IMG/VR virus record: IMGVR_UViG_3300042549_001429
Coordinates: 1-64,000 of that record
DNA: 64,000 nt
DNA from: a virus
Direction: 5' to 3' (one strand)
Positions within the stretch are counted from its first letter, which is position 1. The number at the start of each line of letters is the position of its first letter. A program made the translations under genes and the position numbers. Below are positions 6,790 through 17,207 of this stretch, in pieces. Below the pieces are notes generated by a model. The model worked only from the letters and a program-made list of their open reading frames with translations. It had not been told where the DNA came from and ran no database searches.

Positions 6790-7246
6790 TAACCACCTAT
6801 CTCTTTCCGAGGTAACAAGAAGCGAAACAGCAAAGCGTAGAGGAATCAGTAACACTCCAACCGCTGAGCATTTAGAGAACTTTAAGAAATTGGCTGAAAA
6901 TATATTTGAGCCTATTCGTGAGCATTTTAAAGTACCTATTCATGTGTCGTCAGGGTACAGAAGCAAGGAGCTCAATTCTGCTATAGGTGGAAGTTTGTCC
7001 TCTCAGCATTGTCAGGGCGAAGCCATTGACATCGACATGGATGGAAGCAGTAGTGGTGTTACCAACGCTGACGTTTACAACTTTATTAAGGACAATCTTG
7101 AGTTTGACCAATTGATTTGGGAATTTGGTACAGACGCTAATCCTGATTGGGTTCACGTTTCTTACGAAAGCACAGGCAAACAACGCAAGCAAAAACTAAA
7201 AGCTGTAAAAACAAATGGTAAGACTTCTTACGTTAATTTGCCTTAG
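6779..7246 (+). CDS. Endolysin, peptidase M15 family
   Basis: 155 residues covering the whole M15A-type (D-Ala-D-Ala carboxypeptidase/endopeptidase) fold. The zinc-binding signature is visible as SSQHCQGEAIDIDMDG (His and Asp ligands) and DWVHVSY (last His). HVSSGYRSKELNSAIGG is the conserved substrate-side segment. There is no signal peptide, so export would need a holin, consistent with its neighbours. It overlaps the PAS gene by 11 nt and the spanin-like gene by 32 nt. It would cut peptidoglycan cross-links at the end of infection. Confidence 0.9.
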   Translation: MKISNHLSLSEVTRSETAKRRGISNTPTAEHLENFKKLAENIFEPIREHFKVPIHVSSGYRSKELNSAIGGSLSSQHCQGEAIDIDMDGSSSGVTNADVYNFIKDNLEFDQLIWEFGTDANPDWVHVSYESTGKQRKQKLKAVKTNGKTSYVNLP

Positions 7247-7670
7247 TCTATCCTTATTTTCTTGCGCAACAAGAAAGGTAGCTATATCTAAGTCTGTAGT
7301 GGAGACACGTACAGACAGTGTTGTCGTGGAGAAAAAAGATAGCGTAGCGGTTCAGCAGAATGCTATTAGCATAAAGGAGGACATTGACGAGATTGAGATT
7401 GTGCCAATAGACACCTCCAAGCCTTTAGTTATTGGAGGCAAAGAGTACTTTAATGCTACGGTCAAAATTAAAAAGACCAAGCGTGAGGTTGTAGATTCTA
7501 CAAAAACAACTGTTGCTGTTAGCGACTATAAGCAGACCGAGGTCAGCAAAGAAGAGACAAAAGAGACTTATGACAAGTCAATAGATAAGAAGCCTAGCTA
7601 CATGAATTTGTGGTGGCTTCTATTGATTCCAATCGCTGTTTTGTCGATTAGATTCTTCCTTAAAAAATAA
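7215..7670 (+). CDS. Unimolecular spanin candidate (lipoprotein with C-terminal membrane helix)
   Basis: 151 residues. The N-terminus is a lipoprotein signal (MVRLLTLICLSLSLFSCATR), with the lipobox LFSC giving Cys17. The middle is a periplasmic beta-rich and charged region, and the C-terminus is a transmembrane helix (YMNLWWLLLIPIAVLSIRFF) ending LKK. Outer-membrane lipid anchor plus inner-membrane helix is the defining topology of u-spanins such as phage T1 gp11, which fuse the two membranes in the last lysis step. The out-of-frame overlap with the endolysin gene supports this. Confidence 0.8.
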   Translation: MVRLLTLICLSLSLFSCATRKVAISKSVVETRTDSVVVEKKDSVAVQQNAISIKEDIDEIEIVPIDTSKPLVIGGKEYFNATVKIKKTKREVVDSTKTTVAVSDYKQTEVSKEETKETYDKSIDKKPSYMNLWWLLLIPIAVLSIRFFLKK

Positions 7671-7683
7671 GGGTTATCTTTAG

Positions 7684-7691
7684 TATATTTG
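7684..7691 (+). promoter_or_regulatory. -7 box for the tail fibre genes
   Basis: TATATTTG, 19 nt before the ATG at 7711 and 14 nt after the spanin stop. Confidence 0.5.
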
Positions 7692-7710
7692 TTTAATTAT
7701 TTGACAGCGA

Positions 7711-10700
7711 ATGGCACGGATAAGTACATACCCAATAATATCTACCCCTACCCTCAACGACTTGTTGATTGGTACAGACGTGGACAACCTCAATAACACT
7801 AAGAATTTTACGATTAGTGAGATTGGTGATTTGATTGGACAAGACTACGTGCCCTATGTTGGAGCTACAGGCAACGTAAATTTAGGCGCTTTTAACATTC
7901 AAGCAGCTGCATTTATTGTGCCGGGAGGTCTTGCGAACCAATTCCTAAAAGCCAATGGTACGCTAGACAGCACCGCATACGTTCCTGAGACAAGAACAAT
8001 TACCATTAATGGTACGACATTTAATCTTTCAGCCAATAGAACTTGGGACCTGCCTACGATTGATAGCTTAACAACTATTGGTACAAGTGGAGCAGCGACA
8101 TACATTGGCAAGGTTTTAAATATCCCTGTCTATCAGGCTCAGGGGAACTATATCACTCAACTTTCGGGAGAGGCTACAGCCTTAGGCCCCGGAAATGCAA
8201 CCGTTACTCTTGATAACACCGCTGTAATTAGCAAGGTATTGTCAGGATTAAATATTACAGGAGGCAACATTGTTGCTTCTGACAATATTTTACAGGCATT
8301 CGGTAAGGTTCAAAACCAAATCAACAGTCTTGTTGGCGGTGTTCAGTACCAAGGTACATGGAATGCAGCAACCAATACTCCATTCTTACAGAGTTCAGTT
8401 GGAACGAAGGGTTACTATTATGTGGTAAGTGTGCCGGGTAATACAAACCTTAACGGCATTACTGATTGGAGACTTGGTGATTGGGCTATATTTAATGGGA
8501 CAACATGGGACAAGGTTGACAATACTGATGCGGTTGTAAGCGTTAATGGATATACCGGAGCCGTAGTATTGACCTTTAGCGATGTCGGTGCTCCTCCTGC
8601 AACAAGAAATCTCACCATCAATGGCGTTGGTTATGACTTGAGTGCAGATAGGTCTTGGACAGTTGGTGACGTAAGAACTGATGGTTCTTATGCGAATCCG
8701 TCTTGGATTACTTCACTTGGTTGGAATAAGATTACAAGCACGCCTACTACGTTAGCCGGATATGGCATTACTGATGGCGCATCAAATACTACCACATTAA
8801 CAATTAATGGAGTAACATTTGACCTTAGCGCCAATAGAACTTGGAATGTAGGGACAGTAACTAGCATTGCTACAAGTGGGCCACTTACAGGTGGAACCAT
8901 TACTACATCAGGTACAATAGGCATTACTCAGGCGGGTCCAACTACGGATGGTTATTTGAGTAGCGCTGATTGGAATGACTTTAATGATAAACTAGATTCG
9001 CTTTCAGCTGCAGCTCCAATTACTTTGGCGGCAGGGGTTATAGGCATTACTCAGTCAGGAGCGTCCTCAAATGGTTATTTGAGTTCAACTGATTGGAATA
9101 CTTTCAACAATAAACAGAATGCGCTTACCAACCCGGTTACGGGTACCGGTACAACATATACGCTTCCAATGTGGAGCGGAGCAACTACGCTTACCAATAG
9201 TCCATTGTCTTATGTATCTGATGCATTTACGTTTCAATACAACAGCAACTCAGGCGGCACGGTAAACTTTACAAACAGTGGATTGACTGCGTACACGTAT
9301 TCAATTCAGATGAACAACTTTGGTTCTCCGAGGTCAACTGTACACAGCTATACTGATGGCATTGTTGTAAACTCAATTGCCGGCACTCAGGTGTCACGAA
9401 TGTTTGCCAATGGTAATTTTATCCTTGGTGATGGCTTTGTTGACAATGGCTATAAGCTTGAGATAGAAGGAAATCTTTATGTTGATACAATTGCAAATGC
9501 AACTGTTGATACTGACAAGTTCCTTGTTTCAGATTCAGGAGTTATTAAGTATAGAACAGGAGCAGAGTTAATTAGCGATATTGGAGCTGTTCCTTCTACT
9601 AGAACGCTTACCATTAATGGTACCGCTTTTGATTTAAGCGCTGACCGTAGTTGGTCAGTTGGTACGGTTACATCTGTAGACATGAGTGTGCCTACAGGGT
9701 TTACCATTTCAGGGAATCCCGTTACATCTAGTGGCACACTTGCTGTAGCATTTGCTTCAGGATACAGTTTGCCTACAAATGCTGTTCAGGCCAATTGGAC
9801 TACAGCGTATAATGATTCAATTGTAAGTGCTTCAGTAACAGGTACTGCTACTAAAACTTTGACATTGAATCAGCAAGATGGCGGTACTGTTACAGCTTCT
9901 TGGACTGACATTGATACAGCCCCGGTTACAAGTGTGTTTGGAAGAACAGGGGCAATTATAGCTCAGTCGGGTGATTACACAACGACCCTTGTTACCGAGG
10001 GCACTAATTTATATTACACAGACGGGCGTGCTCGTTTGGCTATTAGTCTTACTACAACAGGCAGCAGTGGTGCTGCTACATACAATAGTGGTACAGGAGT
10101 ATTTAATATCCCTAATTACGGAAGTGCGTTAACTGCTTACGTTCCTTATTCAGGAGCGACTCAAAGTGTTAACCTTGGAGAGTGGGGATTGACCGCAGGA
10201 TTTGTAGGGTTTGACCTTACTCCTACCGGTACACCATCTGTTCCGGGCACGATGTTTTGGAGTGCTGACGATGAGACTGTAGACCTTGTAATGGATGCAG
10301 GCGTTACTCAGAAGATTGGTCAGGAGACGTTCTACCTTGTAAAGAATCAGACAGGAACAGCTATACCAAAGGGGACTGTTGTTCGTGCTGATGGAACGGT
10401 AGGGTCAAGCGGAAGGATATTGATTGCTCCATTCTTAGCGAATGGCACAGTACCTTCTAAGTTCTGTATCGGTGTAACGGCAGAGACTATTGCTGATGGA
10501 GCAGATGGATTTGTTACTGCATTTGGAAAGATTCGTCAGATTAACACTGCGTCTTTCCCGAATGGTACTGTGCTTTATGCCTCCCCTACTTCAGCGGGTG
10601 GATTCACTGCAACAGCTCCTCAGGCACCGAACAACATTGTAACGGTAGCTATTGTAATTAACTCAAGCACAAGCAATGGAGCAATATTCGTAAGGCCAAC

Positions 10701-12423
10701 TTTTTCCTCAAACATTAATGAGGATGAAGGGGTAAAGATTACTTCTCCTGTAGCGAACGAAGGTTTGTTTTATAATGGTGGCTATTGGGTAAATAAGACT
10801 ATCGCTGCTGCGCTTGGATATACTCCTGCAAATGCAGCAACTACGCTAACTATAAATGGGCAAACTTACGACATCAGTGCCAATCGCACATGGTCAGTAG
10901 GTACTGTTACTAGTGTTGACATGAGCGTGCCTACAGGATTCGGTATAGCAGGTAATCCTATTACAGGCGCAGGCACTCTTGCTTTGACATTTGCAGCAGG
11001 CTACAGCTTGCCGACAAATGCATCTCAAGCGAATTGGGACACAGCATACAGCAATCGAATTACATCTTTGACAACTACAGGTACAAGTGGTGCAGCTACG
11101 TTGGTCTCCAACGTGCTCAACATTCCTCAGTACCAAGCTCAGGGCAACTATATTACTTCACTTACGGGTGAAGCCACAGCAAGTGGACCGGGCGCAGCAA
11201 GTGTCACGCTCACCAACTCTGCTGTTACCGGCAAGGTCCTTACAGGGCTCACTGTAGCGGGTTCTTCTATCGCATCGACAGATAGTATCCTTACAGCATT
11301 TGGTAAGCTCCAAGGTCAAGTAAATGACCTTATCGGTGGCTTGCAATATCAGGGTACTTGGAACGCATCTACAAACACTCCTACCATTACATCAGGTGTT
11401 GGTACTGATGGTCACTTCTACATTGTTAGTGTGGCAGGAAATACCACCATTGATGGAATAAGTGGATGGGAGATTGGGGATTGGATAGTATTCCATGGCA
11501 CTGCTTGGCAAAAGGTGGACAACACTGAGTCTGTAGTTTCTGTGAATGGACTTACGGGAGCAGTTACGCTTACTACTAGCAATATATCTGAGGGAACTAA
11601 TTTGTACTTTACAAACAGCAGGGCTCGTCAGGCTATCAGTTTAACTACTAGCGGCAACAGTGGTGCTGCCACTTATGATAACGGAACAGGGGTATTGAAT
11701 GTGCCTCAGTACAGCTTATCAGGATTAGGTGGGGTGCCAACTACAAGGACATTGACTATTAATGGTACAGCTTTTGATTTGAGCGCTAATAGAAGTTGGA
11801 GCGTAGGTACGGTTACTAGCATTGCTACTAACGGCCCGATTCAAGGAGGGACTATTACAGGAACAGGAACGATAAGCATTACGCAGGCAGGTTCTGCCTC
11901 AGATGGATACTTGAGCAGCACTGATTGGAATACGTTTAACAACAAGCAGGGTACAATAAGCTTGACTACTACAGGAAATAGCGGTTCATCTACATTTATT
12001 TCTAACGTGTTAAACGTGCCTACCTATACTCTTGCAGGATTGGGAGGTGTGCCTACTACTAGAACGCTTAGCATTAACGGTGTAAGTTTTGACTTGAGTG
12101 CAGATAGAAGTTGGAGTGTTGGTACGCTTACAGGCTCAGGTAATACGAACTATGTTCCTAAATGGAACGGCAGCACGTCACTTACTGACAGCTTATTATT
12201 TGATAATGGTAGTGGATTAGGATTGGGTACTGCGAGCATCAATGCTTCAGCGTTGTTCCAAATGGACAGCACGACTAAAGGCTTCTTGCCTCCACGTATG
12301 ACAGCTGCTCAAAGAGGAGCTATCTCAGCACCTGCTCAAGGATTGATAGTTTATCAAACAGATGGCGTAATTGGTTTGTATATTTACGCTAACTCCGTAT
12401 GGAGAACACTTGGAATGATTTAA
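7711..12423 (+). CDS. Giant repeat-rich tail fibre protein
   Basis: 1570 residues. The N-terminus (ISTYPIISTPTLNDLLIGTD then NLNNTKNFTISEIGDL) is probably the baseplate-anchoring module, since the 78-residue protein at 17984 shares it. The shaft contains seven copies of a TINGxxFDLSAxRxWxVG-type repeat and a duplicated segment of about 175 residues. Motifs such as YLSSTDWNTFNNKQ recur. The C-terminus (TTKGFLPPRMTAAQRGAISA then GLIVYQ...GLYIYANSVWRTLG) is the standard tip of Bacteroidota phage fibres. No enzymatic domain is visible. It would contact the host surface, and its length suggests a long fibre. Confidence 0.88.
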   Translation: MARISTYPIISTPTLNDLLIGTDVDNLNNTKNFTISEIGDLIGQDYVPYVGATGNVNLGAFNIQAAAFIVPGGLANQFLKANGTLDSTAYVPETRTITINGTTFNLSANRTWDLPTIDSLTTIGTSGAATYIGKVLNIPVYQAQGNYITQLSGEATALGPGNATVTLDNTAVISKVLSGLNITGGNIVASDNILQAFGKVQNQINSLVGGVQYQGTWNAATNTPFLQSSVGTKGYYYVVSVPGNTNLNGITDWRLGDWAIFNGTTWDKVDNTDAVVSVNGYTGAVVLTFSDVGAPPATRNLTINGVGYDLSADRSWTVGDVRTDGSYANPSWITSLGWNKITSTPTTLAGYGITDGASNTTTLTINGVTFDLSANRTWNVGTVTSIATSGPLTGGTITTSGTIGITQAGPTTDGYLSSADWNDFNDKLDSLSAAAPITLAAGVIGITQSGASSNGYLSSTDWNTFNNKQNALTNPVTGTGTTYTLPMWSGATTLTNSPLSYVSDAFTFQYNSNSGGTVNFTNSGLTAYTYSIQMNNFGSPRSTVHSYTDGIVVNSIAGTQVSRMFANGNFILGDGFVDNGYKLEIEGNLYVDTIANATVDTDKFLVSDSGVIKYRTGAELISDIGAVPSTRTLTINGTAFDLSADRSWSVGTVTSVDMSVPTGFTISGNPVTSSGTLAVAFASGYSLPTNAVQANWTTAYNDSIVSASVTGTATKTLTLNQQDGGTVTASWTDIDTAPVTSVFGRTGAIIAQSGDYTTTLVTEGTNLYYTDGRARLAISLTTTGSSGAATYNSGTGVFNIPNYGSALTAYVPYSGATQSVNLGEWGLTAGFVGFDLTPTGTPSVPGTMFWSADDETVDLVMDAGVTQKIGQETFYLVKNQTGTAIPKGTVVRADGTVGSSGRILIAPFLANGTVPSKFCIGVTAETIADGADGFVTAFGKIRQINTASFPNGTVLYASPTSAGGFTATAPQAPNNIVTVAIVINSSTSNGAIFVRPTFSSNINEDEGVKITSPVANEGLFYNGGYWVNKTIAAALGYTPANAATTLTINGQTYDISANRTWSVGTVTSVDMSVPTGFGIAGNPITGAGTLALTFAAGYSLPTNASQANWDTAYSNRITSLTTTGTSGAATLVSNVLNIPQYQAQGNYITSLTGEATASGPGAASVTLTNSAVTGKVLTGLTVAGSSIASTDSILTAFGKLQGQVNDLIGGLQYQGTWNASTNTPTITSGVGTDGHFYIVSVAGNTTIDGISGWEIGDWIVFHGTAWQKVDNTESVVSVNGLTGAVTLTTSNISEGTNLYFTNSRARQAISLTTSGNSGAATYDNGTGVLNVPQYSLSGLGGVPTTRTLTINGTAFDLSANRSWSVGTVTSIATNGPIQGGTITGTGTISITQAGSASDGYLSSTDWNTFNNKQGTISLTTTGNSGSSTFISNVLNVPTYTLAGLGGVPTTRTLSINGVSFDLSADRSWSVGTLTGSGNTNYVPKWNGSTSLTDSLLFDNGSGLGLGTASINASALFQMDSTTKGFLPPRMTAAQRGAISAPAQGLIVYQTDGVIGLYIYANSVWRTLGMI
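8068..8589 (+). repeat. Fibre segment duplication, copy 1
   Basis: Encodes a block of about 175 residues (from TTIGTSGAATY to VVLTFSDVG) that recurs at 11067-11586 with diverged DNA. Confidence 0.75.
11067..11586 (+). repeat. Fibre segment duplication, copy 2
   Basis: Second copy (from TTTGTSGAATL to VTLTTSNI). It keeps VLNIPxYQAQGNYIT, the GGxQYQGTWNA core and KVDNTxxVVSVNG, so it arose by internal duplication. Confidence 0.75.
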
Positions 12424-12433
12424 AAGATAAGAT

Positions 12434-15400
12434 ATGTCTAATTTAGCAACGATAGTAAACAACATATTAGCAGACAGTGGGATTGACGACATCAATGTTG
12501 TTGTCACCACAGGGTCATATACTAACCCTGCTTGGATAGTCTCATTGCCTTGGACTAAGATTACCGGAACTCCTACTACGCTTGCAGGTTACGGCATAAC
12601 CGATGCCTATACGCAAACGCAGGTAAATAATTTGCTAAATGCTAAGCTATCGTTGAGTGGTGGCACAATGACAGGTGCTATTAATTTGCCAAATGGTATT
12701 GTAGGAATTAATGTCGGAGATGATGCGACTATTTCAGATAGAAATGTTGCTAACACAATGTATGTCGCAGGTATTCAAAATACTGATAGAGGATATATTA
12801 ACTTCAGTGAAACAGGAGGTAATCAACTTGGAGCAATTAATGGTGGTGATTTAACTTGGAGAGGTGTTCCTATTATTACAACATCAAATGTTTCAGGAAC
12901 GGTTGATTATATACCTAAGTTTACTGCTGCTAATTCAGTAGGTAATAGTGCATTGCGTGAAATTTCAGGTAATTTAGGGTTGGGCATTGCACCAAGCAGT
13001 TGGAGTAATGTTAAGGTTCTTCAAATTGGAGCAACAAGCATAGGTGGATATAGCAATACAGGATATTTTAACTCTAATGCTTATTATAATTCAACTACAA
13101 GTTGGACATATGTTAACTCATCATATGCAGCAAGATATGAATTAAACTCAAGTGATGCAGGTATTCATAAATGGTATGTAGCACCAACAGGAACAGCAGG
13201 GGCAACAATATCATTTATTACTGCAATGACTTTGAATAATTCCGGACAACTTGGTATTGGAGTAGACCCTACTCAAATGCTTGATGTTAATGGCAATGGT
13301 AAATTCAGAGGACAGGATTTGTTTCTTGGTAGTGATGTAACTGCTGATAATGTAATCTACATATACTCAAAGAATGGAGCACAGAGTCAGATAAGAACAA
13401 ATGCAGGTGTTTCATCTTCTTATAATGGGATGATGATTGCTTCAAACTATAACCAAGCAGCTTCATTGCCGTCTTGGAGTTTAGATTTAGGTGGGGCATT
13501 AAACTCAACAGGAAATGTAAATACTTTTACAGTCGGATATAAACCATTTGGTGGAGCGTGGGCATCATTAATGATTGTTAATGCAAATGGAGACACCGTT
13601 GTTTCAAATAATTTTACATCAGCAAGTGCTGTATTTAACAATGGAACAAATAGTACAAACGGTATTAAAGTAGTTTCATCCACAACGGCATCTGTATTTA
13701 CAGGAGGTATTGAGTTTATTAGAACAACTGTAGCAGGAGGCTCTAAGATTCAACCATTAAGAGATGCCGCAATAGGTGGTGTTGGATTTGACTTTTTAGT
13801 TACTACCAACAATGCTGCTGAGATAGCCGCTAGTTATACTTCTGCATTAAGTATTTTAAATACAGGTGTAGCTACCTTTTCTAATAATATATTTATTGGA
13901 GCAGGTAAATATTTAGGTTACTCAGCATCTGCGTATGTTACACCTGAAGATAATATTCAAGGTGCAAGAATTAAAACCCCCGGAGGATTTTTAGTAGAAT
14001 CAGCAGGTGCGGTTACTTTCAACAACCTTGCAGGAACGGGAACAAGAATGGTTGTTGTTAATTCAAATGGCGTATTTTCTACACAAGCAATTGGTAGTGG
14101 AAGTATTACAGGAAGTGGAACTACTAACTATGTCCCTAAATTTACAAGTAGTAGTGCTATAGGTAATAGTGTTATTATTGATAGCGGTTCAGATGTAACT
14201 GTTGGTAATGCTCTTCGTGTAAATGCTTTTGGAAACGTAGCAGGTGGAACAATAAGAATGGGTGCTGTAAATGATGGTACAGAGAAGTGGTCTTATTTAG
14301 TAAGCACTCAATACAACAGTTCATCTAATCCACAAGGATTTTCGGTTATAGGAGCATATACTACTGCAACAGCAAATCAAATTGTAATTGGAGGTAGTAT
14401 TTATGAAGCTAATCCTGCTACAGAAATACAATTTTGGACACATACTGCTGTAACTCACGGAACAGGTGGTTCAAAAAGAATGACAATTGATACCAATGGT
14501 AACGTAGGCATAAATACTGCAACACCAACTCAAAAGTTTGAGGTTAGTGGTGGAGCAATTATTGCTTCAGGTTTTGGAAATCGTGCAGCAGGAACAGGTA
14601 AGGCTCTTGAAATTGGAATGGATGGGACAAATGCAGTTTTACAAGCACTTGATAGAACGGCAAATGCATTTATTCCAATTGCTATTAATTCAAGTGGAGC
14701 TACTTTCAACAATAGTGTAACTGCAGTAGGATTGTTTTCAACAACATCAGCAGCAGGAAATTTAGCTGCAAAAATTAGAAATGGGGTTACATCAGGAAGT
14801 GGCAGTACAGGATATGGGTTAGCGATAGAAAGTGAAGCAAGTGCTGCAACAAGTTATGCTTTAACTGTTAGAAACCTTGCAGAGTCAACTACTTATTTTC
14901 ACATTTCAACTGAAACGGGGAAAGTGGGGTATGTTGGAATTGGTACGACATCATCAAATTATAGACTGCAAGTAGGAGACTTAACAAATACATCAGGAGT
15001 TAAAAATGATATTTTTATTACAGGTGATACAGTTAATACAAATGGATTTTATGCAAGATTAATATTTGGTAATTCTAATCAAAGTGGTGGTTCAACTGCA
15101 AGTATTAGAGCGGAAAGAATAACAACTAACTTTGCTACTGAACTTACTTTTTATACTAATGAAGCAGGAAGTGCAGGTAATGGGGCTGAAAGATTACGTA
15201 TAGCCTCTACAGGAAATATTGGAATAAATACTGCAAATCCATTAGCAGGACTTCAAATAGAAAAGTACGGCAGCAAGTTTGATTCAGACGTACAGTATAA
15301 TCAACCTGCAGGTAATGTATTCTTATCTGTAACAGGAGCAGTTGCTGACCAAGTCAATTGGTTTGGTATGAGAGGTAGTTACAACTCAAGTACAGGAAGT

Positions 15401-16834
15401 GCAAATTTACTTTTACAAGCAAACTACAGAGACGTAAATAGTCAGGCAGGTCATTACATTTCATCTAAAGCACAAAGTTTAGGAGTAGCTGATTTTATAA
15501 TAGGTAAATTAGTTACAACAACTTCTGTCTCAACTCCTCCAACATTAGTTCCACAATTAACAATAGCTGCTTCAGGTGCAGTAACAATTTCAAATAATGC
15601 ATCTCCGGGATTAAATATATCCAAAGATGCAAGTTTGGACAATAGATATTTAAGATTAACAAATACTCAAGCATCAAGCGTAAATTGGGATTTAATTAAT
15701 CAACAGAATTCAGGTGGCAATAGCTTTTTAATATATAATGCAACAGCAAGTACAACTTCTGTAGAAATAACTCCAACAGGCAATATGACTGCAAGGGGCG
15801 TTATTGGTTGGTATAGCGGTATAGGTGCTTTATCTTATGGTAGTGGATTTGTTACAATGGAAACAAATACTGCAAATGCTATCCAATTCAAAACTAACGG
15901 TACAACTGCATTAACACTTCAGACTAACCAAAATGGAAGATTTGCTAATCTCTTAGGTATTGGCAGAGACCCTTCTCATGCTCTTGATGCTCTTGGCTCA
16001 ATAAGAGGTTCTGACAGATTGTATTGGAATGGGTTAAGTCAATTGGTTTATATTCTTAATTATGACCAAATAAATAATGCTGATACAACAACTATTTCAG
16101 ACTCAACAGCAACAAATGGGTTTGCACTGAGAAAATCAGGAGGAAGTAGTACATTCTTTTTTGGTAATTACACAAGTTTTCCTCCGGGTAACTATACTGC
16201 ATATTTTAGATTAAAGGTAGCAAGTAATGCTTCAGGTTCGTCTCTTGGCACTCTTGATGTCGTTGGTGGTACTATGATTGGGTTTGCAATTACTTTAAGA
16301 CCAAATATGTTTGCGGCAAGTGATACTTGGCAATACATTAAACTTCCATTTACAGTTACAGGTAGTGGATATATTGAATGGAGATTGGTAGGTTGGACAG
16401 GAATTACTGACACGTTCTTTGACCATATAATGGTTTATCAAGAAGGAGGAGAAGGCAATGTATTTACAAGAAGTGCTTATAGCGTATATGTAAATCAGAA
16501 TACACTTGGAATGCAATTAAATACTTCAGGTGCATTGACAGTAACAAGTAGTGTTACAGCCACTTCGTTTTTTGAAAGTTCAGATGAAAGATTAAAGTCA
16601 AACATAATTGACTTGGACGCTAACGTAAGCAGTATAATTGCAAAGTCTTATTTAAAGAATGGAATGCAAGAGATTGGTTATCTTGCACAAGATGTCGAAA
16701 GGATTCTTCCAAGTGCAATCTCTAAAAGGGATGATGGCTACTTAGATTTATCGTATAGGCAAGTCCACACAGCAAAGATTGCTGCCCTTGAGAAAGAAGT
16801 ATTTGAATTAAAACAACAACTTAAAAACAAATAA
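12434..16834 (+). CDS. Giant tail fibre with C-terminal S74 self-cleaving chaperone
   Basis: 1466 residues. The shaft is Asn/Ser/Thr/Gly-rich with recurrent LGIGxxPSxxLxVxG and NGNVGINTATPTQKFEVSGG units. Residues about 1380-1466 form an intramolecular chaperone (peptidase S74): SSDERLKSNIIDLDANVSSI, GYLAQDVERILPSAI, then a C-terminal coiled coil ending ALEKEVFELKQQLKNK. In this family Ser-Asp autocleavage releases the chaperone after trimerisation; the Ser1383-Asp1384 pair is in place. DNA here is more AT-rich than in the preceding fibre gene, hinting at a separate origin. A receptor-binding role is expected. Confidence 0.88.
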   Translation: MSNLATIVNNILADSGIDDINVVVTTGSYTNPAWIVSLPWTKITGTPTTLAGYGITDAYTQTQVNNLLNAKLSLSGGTMTGAINLPNGIVGINVGDDATISDRNVANTMYVAGIQNTDRGYINFSETGGNQLGAINGGDLTWRGVPIITTSNVSGTVDYIPKFTAANSVGNSALREISGNLGLGIAPSSWSNVKVLQIGATSIGGYSNTGYFNSNAYYNSTTSWTYVNSSYAARYELNSSDAGIHKWYVAPTGTAGATISFITAMTLNNSGQLGIGVDPTQMLDVNGNGKFRGQDLFLGSDVTADNVIYIYSKNGAQSQIRTNAGVSSSYNGMMIASNYNQAASLPSWSLDLGGALNSTGNVNTFTVGYKPFGGAWASLMIVNANGDTVVSNNFTSASAVFNNGTNSTNGIKVVSSTTASVFTGGIEFIRTTVAGGSKIQPLRDAAIGGVGFDFLVTTNNAAEIAASYTSALSILNTGVATFSNNIFIGAGKYLGYSASAYVTPEDNIQGARIKTPGGFLVESAGAVTFNNLAGTGTRMVVVNSNGVFSTQAIGSGSITGSGTTNYVPKFTSSSAIGNSVIIDSGSDVTVGNALRVNAFGNVAGGTIRMGAVNDGTEKWSYLVSTQYNSSSNPQGFSVIGAYTTATANQIVIGGSIYEANPATEIQFWTHTAVTHGTGGSKRMTIDTNGNVGINTATPTQKFEVSGGAIIASGFGNRAAGTGKALEIGMDGTNAVLQALDRTANAFIPIAINSSGATFNNSVTAVGLFSTTSAAGNLAAKIRNGVTSGSGSTGYGLAIESEASAATSYALTVRNLAESTTYFHISTETGKVGYVGIGTTSSNYRLQVGDLTNTSGVKNDIFITGDTVNTNGFYARLIFGNSNQSGGSTASIRAERITTNFATELTFYTNEAGSAGNGAERLRIASTGNIGINTANPLAGLQIEKYGSKFDSDVQYNQPAGNVFLSVTGAVADQVNWFGMRGSYNSSTGSANLLLQANYRDVNSQAGHYISSKAQSLGVADFIIGKLVTTTSVSTPPTLVPQLTIAASGAVTISNNASPGLNISKDASLDNRYLRLTNTQASSVNWDLINQQNSGGNSFLIYNATASTTSVEITPTGNMTARGVIGWYSGIGALSYGSGFVTMETNTANAIQFKTNGTTALTLQTNQNGRFANLLGIGRDPSHALDALGSIRGSDRLYWNGLSQLVYILNYDQINNADTTTISDSTATNGFALRKSGGSSTFFFGNYTSFPPGNYTAYFRLKVASNASGSSLGTLDVVGGTMIGFAITLRPNMFAASDTWQYIKLPFTVTGSGYIEWRLVGWTGITDTFFDHIMVYQEGGEGNVFTRSAYSVYVNQNTLGMQLNTSGALTVTSSVTATSFFESSDERLKSNIIDLDANVSSIIAKSYLKNGMQEIGYLAQDVERILPSAISKRDDGYLDLSYRQVHTAKIAALEKEVFELKQQLKNK

Positions 16835-16835
16835 A

Positions 16836-17207
16836 ATGAAAACAATCGAGCCTGTATCCGTTTGGTTTAACGGTAACGAAGTTCAAGCAACAGTGCTTGC
16901 TTCAAGCAGTAGTAATGACAACCTGTTTAATAGTGCAATTTTTAACTATCAATTGCTTCAGGTTATTGTTAGTCCTGCGAATCCTTATCTTGAGCAATTA
17001 AACATCCTAACAAATGGAACTTTACTTATGGATGGTGAGACTTATCAGAATTGGGAAACAAATGATTATGCTTATGATTGGATTGCTCAGCAACTGAATC
17101 TTACAATCACAGGCAACTATGTACCACCGGTACCTCCTGCTCCTGAGCCCGAGCCAACTCCGACTCCTGAGCCTGAAGTAGAAGAAACTCCTGAAATCGA
17201 AAAATAA
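16836..17207 (+). CDS. Tail-associated protein with proline-rich tail
   Basis: 123 residues. A folded part of about 90 residues (VSVWFNGNEVQATVLASSSS and YQNWETNDYAYDWIAQQLNL) is followed by a Pro/Glu repeat (PPVPPAPEPEPTPTPEPEVE) that probably forms an extended linker. It lies 1 nt after the fibre stop and its stop overlaps the next ATG (TAATG). No family is recognised. It is likely a fibre-linked accessory protein. Confidence 0.6.
   Translation: MKTIEPVSVWFNGNEVQATVLASSSSNDNLFNSAIFNYQLLQVIVSPANPYLEQLNILTNGTLLMDGETYQNWETNDYAYDWIAQQLNLTITGNYVPPVPPAPEPEPTPTPEPEVEETPEIEK

Noticed and set aside
8068-16413. Many minus-strand frames opposite the fibre genes
   Set aside because: They come from the repetitive Thr/Gly codons of the sense strand and are Val/Pro/Ser-rich shadows.
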